The notes beneath the pieces are model-generated. The model worked only from the letters and a program-made list of their open reading frames with translations, searched no databases and was not told the origin of the DNA. The position numbers and the translations under genes are program-made. This document shows, one piece after another, positions 17,096 through 21,151 of a stretch of DNA of 21,151 nucleotides (its first letter is position 1; the number at the start of each line of letters is the position of its first letter). The DNA is from a virus: positions 1 through 21,151 of IMG/VR virus record IMGVR_UViG_3300001472_000181, one strand, 5' to 3'.

Positions 17096-17310
17096 TAATT
17101 CATTTCTCCATCAGAATAAAAACCAGCACCACCAGCTTTAGTAAACAAAGAACGACTACCAACGAGTCCTCTTTCCCTTCTTCTTTTTTGTCTTTTTTCT
17201 TCTGCTTTTTTCTTAGCTAATTCTTTTTCTTCAGCTTCTCTTTTCTCTTTCATCTGTTTTTCTAATTCAGGATCAGGAGGAGGTGGCTTTGGAGCTCTAA
17301 ATATTCCCAT
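17095..17310 (-). CDS. Small proline- and lysine-rich protein upstream of the portal
   Basis: 71 residues. It begins MGIFRAPKPPPPDPELEKQ, continues as a highly charged helix (KREAEEKELAKKKAEEKRQKRRRERG) and ends with a glycine-rich GLVGSRSLFTKAGGAGFYS tail. Proteins with this three-part build (proline run, charged helix, 'RRSLL/RSLF..g..G.gf' tail) lie near the portal in many marine phages; function unknown to me. The ATG lies only about 10 bases after the ATAG block of a promoter-like motif. Confidence 0.75.
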   Translation of the reverse strand: MGIFRAPKPPPPDPELEKQMKEKREAEEKELAKKKAEEKRQKRRRERGLVGSRSLFTKAGGAGFYSDGEMN

Positions 17311-17312
17311 AA

Positions 17313-17732
17313 TTATAACTCTATTTCATAGAATTTTTGTTTTTTCAACGCACAAAAGAGTTGATATGGTGTAAATATCCAAAAATATGTCATACCTAAC
17401 AATCTCTGTACATAACTAACACATGAATGTTCTTTAATCCAAGAACTAAATAATCTTGGTAATCCTAACTTTACATCTTCTCTCATAGTTCCTTTGAGAA
17501 CTTTTCCTTTAACTTTTTTAATAAACCTAAAAATAGCATCAACATCTTTACCTTCTAATATCTCCACATTATACTTACCATAAATAAACTCTTGCATAAC
17601 CCATATATCTTTTTCAACACAGTAGCCAATAGCTCCACAATGTTTGTATCCTTTTTTAAAAAAACGAATAGACTTATTGTGTCCACTTGCTTCATAAAAA
17701 TATACTAACCACTCTTTCTGAGGAAATCCCAT
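17313..17732 (-). CDS. Possible permuted papain-like (NlpC/YiiX-type) phage protein
   Basis: 139 residues. His31-Cys32 in 'GYKHCGAIGYCVEKDIWVMQE' and a later Cys104 in 'EHSCVSYVQRLLGM' recall small phage proteins of the circularly permuted papain-like fold, where a His early and a Cys in 'C(V)..(V/A)(K/Q)..LG' later form the active pair. This is a pattern match and not a firm family call. If right, it could cut a peptide or amide bond, for example in cell wall peptide, and serve in lysis or entry. It overlaps the terminase gene by 28 bases. The gene end contains a copy of the TGTGCRTTGAA motif, so the last codons double as a regulatory site. Confidence 0.6.
   Translation of the reverse strand: MGFPQKEWLVYFYEASGHNKSIRFFKKGYKHCGAIGYCVEKDIWVMQEFIYGKYNVEILEGKDVDAIFRFIKKVKGKVLKGTMREDVKLGLPRLFSSWIKEHSCVSYVQRLLGMTYFWIFTPYQLFCALKKQKFYEIEL
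17320..17353 (-). promoter_or_regulatory. Promoter-like motif TGTGCGTTGAAA ... AATAGAGT ahead of the portal gene group
   Basis: Coding-strand copy of TGTGCRTTGAA. TTGAAA (17348-17343) is followed after 17 bases by AATAGA (17325-17320). It lies within the last codons of the papain-like gene. From position 15 onward it matches the capsid copy nearly base for base. A start site downstream would give a very short leader before the ATG at 17310, which is unusual and counts somewhat against a normal promoter. Confidence 0.5.
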
Positions 17733-19249
17733 GTGCTTTTCTTTGGTTTAGTTTTAAATATATCCCATTTTTGTTTAGCTATATGGGTATGTCCAGTCTT
17801 ATTACCAGCTATTAATTTTCTTCCTTCTCCAGCTCCCATCATTAAATATTGTAGTGCATCATGAACATGGGAGTATCTATTCTTATTTGGTTTATCATCA
17901 TATCTATCTCCTGAAGTTTGTATTCTTCTATAATGATAACCACCATTAAATCCTTTTTTTAAATTTTGGCAGCTCTTATCAATAAGAAAAGCTGGTTCGC
18001 CATCTACTAATCTATTAATAGTTGTTTCTACAGATTCTATTCTAAGAGATACATCATTACTAGGAGCTGGTTTAGCAATTATATTATGTTGTCGCATTAC
18101 CATAAATGCAGTTCTTTCATCAGTTTGTGCTCTAAAATCTCCAGCTGGGTCTCCCCATATTTCTATATCTAAGTTACCAAATCTTTTATTTATTTCTACT
18201 CGTAGTAAATCAGAAAATCTAGATATACCCATATCAAAACAAACAAGCTCTCCTACTATATTCCATTTACCACTAGGAAGTCTTTGACCAAACACAGCAG
18301 CTGGTGTTAATCCAAAATCAATTCCTATTGTAACTGGAGCATTAGCTATTGGTATTGTTTCTTTTGCTACATGAACTTCTTCTTTAAAACTAGGATAAAC
18401 TAATTTACCATCTTCTAGTGTTCCATATTTGTTCATTACATAAACATCTATCCAACTTTTAGTTTTACCTTTAACTATATTCTCATAATACTTAGGAGTT
18501 AAATTATTACTGTTTTCAGATAGTTTGTTAGGTTCATATCCATGTAAAACTTTTTCTTTTATTATTTCTGTCATACCACCTGGCTGATTATAAAATGACC
18601 AGTTTTCAGGTTTAACTAACATAATAGCTTCTTCTCTTGATAAATGTTCTGGTACTGGTACATCTCCAGCCATGATTGCCCACCAATGATCTTCTTCTGG
18701 TGCGTTAGTATCAGCAATTACTCCATACCAAGTAGCACCACCATCACGCATAGAAGGGTATCTACCTACCCTCATAGTACATGCATCTATTATTGATTTA
18801 GGCAGCTCTCTTGCTTCATTAACCCATACACCAGTTAGTTCTAGCGATAGAAGTTTTTTAACATCCTCAGGGCGATCTAAAGCAAGAAATATAACTTCCA
18901 TTTCTACTTCGCCTTTGTATATTCTATGTGTGTAAGGTACTGACCAAGCAAATGAACCGAAGTCAGCTTCATTAAACCAATCAAGCCATGTTTTAATTGT
19001 TGTTGTTTTTAACTGGGGATTGGTATTACGAATGACTGCCCATCTAGTTTTTCTTTTACCATCCTTACCTTTTTCTTGAGCTAAGGCTCGTCTAAATATT
19101 TCTACACAACAAGCAACTGATTTACCTGAACCAACTGGTCCTCGTAGTCCACGAAAGAAGTCATCAGACTTCATAAAATCTTTTAGGACTTGACCATCTG
19201 GTTTAAATACAAAATCAGTCAATGTCGCCCAACTGAATATATTTAGCAA
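17705..19249 (-). CDS. terL: Terminase large subunit (packaging ATPase and nuclease)
   Basis: 514 residues. Walker A is GPVGSGKS at residues 37-44, after 'FKPDGQVLKDFMKSDDFFRGLR', a conserved lead-in of phage terminases. The Walker B-like strand is LTGVWVNEA (residues 138-146), with Asn in place of the usual Asp before the catalytic Glu. The C-terminal RNase H-type nuclease has three acidic sites: GIDFG (Asp311), WGDPAGD (Asp367) and HVHDALQYL (Asp464). It drives ATP-dependent DNA packaging at the portal and cuts concatemers. The frame opens with a TTG immediately after a TGA stop; no ATG precedes residue 26, so a non-ATG start (19249 or 19222) is likely. Confidence 0.97.
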   Translation of the reverse strand: MLNIFSWATLTDFVFKPDGQVLKDFMKSDDFFRGLRGPVGSGKSVACCVEIFRRALAQEKGKDGKRKTRWAVIRNTNPQLKTTTIKTWLDWFNEADFGSFAWSVPYTHRIYKGEVEMEVIFLALDRPEDVKKLLSLELTGVWVNEARELPKSIIDACTMRVGRYPSMRDGGATWYGVIADTNAPEEDHWWAIMAGDVPVPEHLSREEAIMLVKPENWSFYNQPGGMTEIIKEKVLHGYEPNKLSENSNNLTPKYYENIVKGKTKSWIDVYVMNKYGTLEDGKLVYPSFKEEVHVAKETIPIANAPVTIGIDFGLTPAAVFGQRLPSGKWNIVGELVCFDMGISRFSDLLRVEINKRFGNLDIEIWGDPAGDFRAQTDERTAFMVMRQHNIIAKPAPSNDVSLRIESVETTINRLVDGEPAFLIDKSCQNLKKGFNGGYHYRRIQTSGDRYDDKPNKNRYSHVHDALQYLMMGAGEGRKLIAGNKTGHTHIAKQKWDIFKTKPKKSTWDFLRKSG

Positions 19250-19529
19250 TCATATCTTCAGCGACTTTAGGACCAAGAGCTTCTATTAATTTATCTGCTT
19301 CTTTATCAGTAACCATATGAGTTGGATAATGTTTAAAGTGTACTGCTTTAACTACTTTCCTCAATCTTCTTCTGTCTTGTAGGCTTATATCGAAATGTCT
19401 GTTTTGGGAATTTGGCTTTAATGTGTCCAGTTTGCCACCCACTGTTCCGTATTTTTCTTTTAATTTCTTTAGGTCTAGCTCTTGTTGTGTGAGCTTCTTC
19501 TCCTTCGGTTTGTTCTGGTCTAATGTCAT
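19215..19529 (-). CDS. Unknown protein between the resolvase-like and terminase genes
   Basis: 104 residues, ATG start. The N-terminal third is charged (KPKEKKLTQQELDLKKLKEKYG). The C-terminal half, 'DISLQDRRRLRKVVKAVHFKHYPTHMVTDKEADKLIEALGPKVAEDMI', looks like a folded helical domain. The first 60 residues share DNA with the end of the resolvase-like gene in another frame of the same strand (182 bases), and its end overlaps the terminase start by 35 bases. Position directly before terL would suit a packaging partner, but a small terminase-like sequence already lies further upstream. I do not recognise a family. Confidence 0.7.
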   Translation of the reverse strand: MTLDQNKPKEKKLTQQELDLKKLKEKYGTVGGKLDTLKPNSQNRHFDISLQDRRRLRKVVKAVHFKHYPTHMVTDKEADKLIEALGPKVAEDMIAKYIQLGDID

Positions 19530-19830
19530 GTAAATACTGTTTGTATAACTCCCAATCCATGACTACCATAGGGGAAGTTCTATCTCTTTTCAATATTAAA
19601 ATATCAGAGTTACCTTTCCATCTTTCTAATTGAGTAAATCCTTCGCCATTTTTACGAGCTTTAACTTCTATATTTGTTCCCTCATGCAAATCTTTTACAA
19701 TTACATCATGAGGAAAACCAACAATAGCTCCTGACATTGGCTGTCTGTAAGCATCATAACCCTCTTTCTTATAGAGAGCTACTATTTCATTTTCTATTCT
19801 AGTACCTTTTACCTTTGCTTTGCTTGACAA
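19348..19830 (-). CDS. Holliday-junction-resolvase-like (Hjc/PD-(D/E)xK) nuclease
   Basis: 160 residues. 'KGTRIENEIVALYKKEGYDAYRQPMSG' followed by 'GFPHDVIV' and 'TNIEVKARK' gives the order of the archaeal Hjc-type fold: Glu13, then R-Q-P-x-S-G, then Asp42, then Glu55-x-Lys57. The nuclease domain fits residues 8-100. The basic tail after that is encoded in DNA shared with the next gene. It likely cuts branched DNA, clearing junctions before or during packaging. The start is TTG, supported by a strong GGAGG five bases upstream; no ATG lies near. It overlaps the 39-residue gene upstream by 32 bases. Confidence 0.85.
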   Translation of the reverse strand: MSSKAKVKGTRIENEIVALYKKEGYDAYRQPMSGAIVGFPHDVIVKDLHEGTNIEVKARKNGEGFTQLERWKGNSDILILKRDRTSPMVVMDWELYKQYLHDIRPEQTEGEEAHTTRARPKEIKRKIRNSGWQTGHIKAKFPKQTFRYKPTRQKKIEESS

Positions 19831-19918
19831 CTTTTCCTCCAGTTTTTTTTGCTTCAGCTTTTGCTTTCTTCATACCAGCTTTTGTATAGCTGTATGTTTT
19901 TTTTCCTACTTTAGGCAT
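19799..19918 (-). CDS. 39-residue lysine-rich small phage protein
   Basis: Read directly from the sequence: ATG at 19918, stop TAG at 19801-19799. It begins MPKVGKKTYSYTKAGMKKAK and ends VKQSKGKRY, with more than a third lysine. Short proteins beginning 'MPKVGKK.(F/Y).Y(T/D)..G...A' recur in marine phages next to terminase genes (from memory). It overlaps the coiled-coil gene upstream by 8 bases and the resolvase-like gene downstream by 32 bases, which supports real translation. Highly basic, so nucleic acid binding is plausible, but the function is unknown. Confidence 0.75.
   Translation of the reverse strand: MPKVGKKTYSYTKAGMKKAKAEAKKTGGKVVKQSKGKRY
19836..19840 (-). promoter_or_regulatory. 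Strong ribosome binding site for the TTG start of the resolvase-like gene
   Basis: On the coding strand GGAGG is followed by AAAAG and then TTG at 19830-19828. This is among the best Shine-Dalgarno matches in the window and decides the non-ATG start. It lies inside the end of the 39-residue upstream gene, so the site is also coding. Confidence 0.7.
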
Positions 19919-20093
19919 TGGCAACTCCTTTCAGTTGATCTTTCATATTAAAATTTTCTGCTCTTAATTCTACTCTATCTCCATAAGCTTTTTCTAACTT
20001 AGTGATTAGAACCTTATTAATATCTTTAACATCTTTTATTTCGTCTTTTAATAATTGCACATCTTGCATAAGAGCATCTATAGTCATTTTCAT
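19911..20093 (-). CDS. Small coiled-coil protein, function unknown
   Basis: 60 residues, with AAAAGGAA upstream of the ATG at 20093 (a second ATG lies two codons on). It shows heptad-like hydrophobic spacing over most of its length (IDALMQDVQLLKDEIKDVKDINKVLITKLEKAY), so a coiled coil is likely. No other motif is visible. It is the first gene after the promoter-like motif at 20129-20162 and begins the run that leads to the resolvase-like and terminase genes. Confidence 0.7.
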   Translation of the reverse strand: MKMTIDALMQDVQLLKDEIKDVKDINKVLITKLEKAYGDRVELRAENFNMKDQLKGVANA

Positions 20094-20128
20094 TCCTTTT
20101 TGTTTATAGTAATTTGGGTGAACTTTAA

Positions 20129-20162
20129 ACTATAAAAGAATTAAAAATTTTTTTCAATGCAC
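20129..20162 (-). promoter_or_regulatory. Promoter: TGTGCATTGAAA, 17 bases, TATAGT
   Basis: This is the best sigma-70-like copy of the recurrent motif. On the coding strand TTGAAA (20157-20152) and TATAGT (20134-20129) are separated by exactly 17 bases, which contain A7 and T5 runs. It lies in a 72-base gap between the 79-residue gene and the coiled-coil gene, with about 30 bases of leader left before the ATG. Confidence 0.7.
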
Positions 20163-20165
20163 AGA

Positions 20166-20405
20166 TTAACAATCCCATGCTCTAAGTGATTTAGATAATC
20201 TATCTTGACCAGTATTGTTACTAGGTTTTTGTCTTTTTCTCATGCCTTTCATTCTAGCACAAAAAGACTTTCTTCTTTTACTTCCTTTTTTCTTTGTAGG
20301 AGCTTTTAAGTTACCACCAGTTTCACGATTGTAACTAGCTCTACCTTTGGCATTTAATCCACCTTTAGGATTCTTGCCTTCTTTTCGTTGCCAGGCAGCA
20401 GTCAT
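20166..20405 (-). CDS. Small basic phage protein (DUF6321-like)
   Basis: 79 residues. It opens MTAAWQRKEGKNPKGGLNAKGRASYNRETG, a strongly conserved signature in phage proteins that I recall as DUF6321, followed by 'LKAPTKKKGSKRRKSFCARMKGM', which is also part of the pattern, and a polar C-terminus. Two cysteines (Cys49 in SFCARM and the final residue) are present, but no clear zinc site is visible. It is very basic, so it may bind DNA. The start overlaps the stop of the 48-residue gene by one base (TAATG). Confidence 0.85.
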   Translation of the reverse strand: MTAAWQRKEGKNPKGGLNAKGRASYNRETGGNLKAPTKKKGSKRRKSFCARMKGMRKRQKPSNNTGQDRLSKSLRAWDC

Positions 20406-20551
20406 TATTTATTTTTCTTAGGTTTCTTATGAGTTAATACTTTAGAATTTTTTGTATGTTTAGCTCCACTATGTAATGACCCATTAGGCATTTTATGTGT
20501 TTTGCCTTTAAAGAGTTTTCCATCTTTTGTATAATGAGGTACTCCTTTCAT
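20405..20551 (-). CDS. 48-residue small basic phage protein
   Basis: Read directly from the sequence: ATG at 20551, stop TAA at 20407-20405. The protein starts MKGVPHYTKDGKLFKGKTHK and continues MPNGSLHSGAKHTKNSKVL. The pattern 'Y.kdGk...G.tHkMpnGslh.G..Ht..S..L' recurs in small phage proteins near terminase genes (from memory). One-base TAATG overlaps on both sides show it is translated together with its neighbours. It has histidines at regular positions (6, 19, 27, 32, 41), which might allow metal binding, but that is speculation. Confidence 0.8.
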   Translation of the reverse strand: MKGVPHYTKDGKLFKGKTHKMPNGSLHSGAKHTKNSKVLTHKKPKKNK

Positions 20552-20688
20552 TACTTCTTTTTCTTTTTAGGAAAACCAGCCTTCATATTGGCATAAGATT
20601 TAGCTGACACAGTAGATTTAGATTTTGGTCTACTTGTTCCAGCTTTGCGTCTAGCATTTATATTTGCGTATAATCCTTTTTTAGCCAT
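20551..20688 (-). CDS. 45-residue small basic phage protein
   Basis: Read directly from the sequence: ATG at 20688, stop TAA at 20553-20551. It starts MAKKGLYANINARRKAGTSR and ends YANMKAGFPKKKKK. The 'MAKKGLYANI(N/H)A(R/K)R(K/E)' opening is widespread among phages of diverse hosts, usually in this neighbourhood; the function is unknown to me. GGATTGAG lies shortly before the ATG. It is the first gene after the inverted-repeat-rich non-coding region, so it heads the transcription unit. Confidence 0.85.
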   Translation of the reverse strand: MAKKGLYANINARRKAGTSRPKSKSTVSAKSYANMKAGFPKKKKK

Positions 20689-20717
20689 TATCTATCATAC
20701 TCAATCCTTTTTATCTG

Positions 20718-20765
20718 CCTAGTACTAGGAGCTATCGATCTTAACCAGATCAGAGCTACTTAAGT
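20718..20765. repeat. Adjacent palindromes and a hairpin in the leader of the small-gene operon
   Basis: CCTAGTACTAGG (20718-20729) is a perfect 12-base palindrome. It is followed directly by a hairpin in which AGCT (20730-20733) pairs with AGCT (20754-20757) and GATCT (20737-20741) with AGATC (20747-20751). Then comes the palindrome ACTTAAGT (20758-20765). All three abut without spacing. Confidence 0.7.
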
Positions 20766-20776
20766 CAGACTTTTAC

Positions 20777-20807
20777 TTTATACGAAGTAAATATATTTTC
20801 AATGCAC
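20777..20807 (-). promoter_or_regulatory. Promoter-like motif TGTGCATTGAAA ... TATAAA with overlapping operator-like inverted repeat
   Basis: Coding-strand copy of TGTGCRTTGAA, ahead of the small-gene operon. TATAAA (20782-20777) lies only 14 bases from TTGAAA (20802-20797), a poor spacing for sigma-70. The downstream element is covered by the inverted repeat TTTACTT-(6)-AAGTAAA (20772-20791), which could be a repressor site. The leader to the ATG at 20688 would be about 80 bases. Confidence 0.5.
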
Positions 20808-20826
20808 ATTCTTATGTGCTTTTTTT
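20804..20826 (+). terminator. Intrinsic-terminator-shaped hairpin on the plus strand
   Basis: GCACAT, TCTT loop, ATGTGC (20804-20819), then seven T (20820-20826). It has the form of a rho-independent terminator for rightward transcription, although the stem is short and half A-T. All genes read leftward, so it would stop antisense transcripts. In the leftward direction the T run becomes a leading A run and termination is not expected. One arm of the stem is the TGTGC of the recurrent motif. Confidence 0.45.
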
Positions 20827-20843
20827 CCACTCTATTGCGTGTA

Positions 20844-20883
20844 GGGGTTCACACAGTAGTTATACGTTGTGTTTTTAAACCCC
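20844..20883. repeat. Long imperfect inverted repeat downstream of the partial terminase-like gene
   Basis: On the plus strand GGGGTT (20844-20849) pairs with AACCCC (20878-20883), and ACACA inside it can pair with TGTGT near the other arm. On the coding strand this lies shortly after the stop codon of the partial gene, and could act as a transcript end structure. A run of C (CCCACCCCC) next to it is unusual for this AT-rich sequence. Confidence 0.55.
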
Positions 20884-20921
20884 ACCCCCTCGTAGTACAG
20901 CAACTATTCTATCTCGTTTTC

Positions 20922-21151
20922 CTAACTGAGATCAATCGATACCTTCAGGTTTCCATCGACTTGATGTTGTACTCGTTCAGGTGCTCGTAGACCTACTCTA
21001 TCTAGTATATCTCTACTCGCTTCTAGTTGGACATACTCGCTTCGTGCATTATCAGATAGTTCCACTAACTTACGACTAGCTGTTACTGCACCTAATCCAA
21101 TGGTATTAGCTATCTGTCGTTTCATATAGTCTTGTACCTTTGGGATGCGTA
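20922..21151 (-). CDS. C-terminal part of a probable terminase small subunit (partial, runs off the right edge)
   Basis: The frame is open from the window edge to a TGA at 20922-20924, so the ATG at 21125 is probably internal. It is preceded in frame by a segment reading RIPKVQDY. The sequence 'ASRKLVELSDNARSEYVQLEASRDILDRVGLRAPERV' followed by 'NLKVSIDLS' is typical of the C-terminal end of phage small terminase subunits ('..vrl.Aa.diLDR.G...pe.v..', then a short beta strand), which recognise the packaging site and recruit the large subunit. About 45% GC by local counts, clearly higher than the rest of the window. A different DNA-binding or packaging protein with a similar tail remains possible. 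Confidence 0.65.
   Translation of the reverse strand, partial: RIPKVQDYMKRQIANTIGLGAVTASRKLVELSDNARSEYVQLEASRDILDRVGLRAPERVQHQVDGNLKVSIDLS

Noticed and set aside
17312-17317. Perfect TATAAT just before the ATG at 17310
   Set aside because: A start from it would fall inside the gene, and it lies 25 bases from the TTGAAA element. It is likely chance in AT-rich DNA.
20700-20790. tRNA-like look of AGCTCTGATCTGGTTA on the minus strand
   Set aside because: It resembles a D-arm only superficially; no anticodon arm, T-arm consensus or matching acceptor stem can be drawn around it.
20802-20990. Plus-strand open frame of 62 codons in the right-hand non-coding region
   Set aside because: It runs through the inverted repeats and the end of the partial terminase-like gene, has no ribosome site, and its product resembles no family.
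1-21151. Search for CRISPR arrays, insertion sequences, integrase or att sites
   Set aside because: The only regular repeats are the coding repeats in the fibre gene. No transposase, recombinase or repeat-spacer pattern is visible.

Overview
The window is the head/packaging and tail module of an AT-rich tailed phage with a short-tailed (podovirus, T7-like) virion. The low GC content, the small lysine-rich proteins near the terminase, and the style of the tail fibre and connector proteins resemble marine podoviruses such as SAR11 phages (pelagiphages) and uncultured marine phages. This host assignment is inference, since no host marker lies in the window. Every convincing gene is on the minus strand, so the module reads from right to left. 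No RNA polymerase, integrase, replication or tRNA gene is visible.

Reading in the direction of transcription: a partial gene at the right edge looks like the C-terminus of a terminase small subunit (20922-21151). A 233-base non-coding stretch follows, packed with inverted repeats. Next come four very small basic proteins and one small coiled-coil protein (19799-20688), three of them too short or too overlapped to stand out as ORFs. Then come a Holliday-junction-resolvase-like nuclease, a 104-residue unknown protein, the large terminase, a possible permuted papain-like enzyme, two unknown proteins near the connector, the portal, a Bbp19-like protein, the scaffold, a small HExxH zinc-peptidase-like protein, the major capsid protein and a possible decoration protein.

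The tail section holds tail tubular protein A, tail tubular protein B (split into two frames by what looks like a single missing A), three internal virion proteins in the T7 gp14/gp15/gp16 order with a T4-type lysozyme protein inserted between the gp15-like and gp16-like genes, a tail fibre with a long 12-residue repeat, a small tail-associated protein, and the start of another tail protein running off the left edge.

Together these genes would build a prohead (portal, scaffold, capsid), package DNA (terminase, resolvase-like nuclease), and assemble a short tail with an ejectable internal core that carries its own muralytic enzyme. Genes are tightly packed, often with one-base TAATG stop/start overlaps. 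The few real gaps contain a recurrent motif, TGTGCRTTGAA, found four times on the coding strand ahead of gene groups. It is a good candidate for a phage promoter or operator, and is one of the two most interesting signals here, the other being the tail tubular B frameshift.
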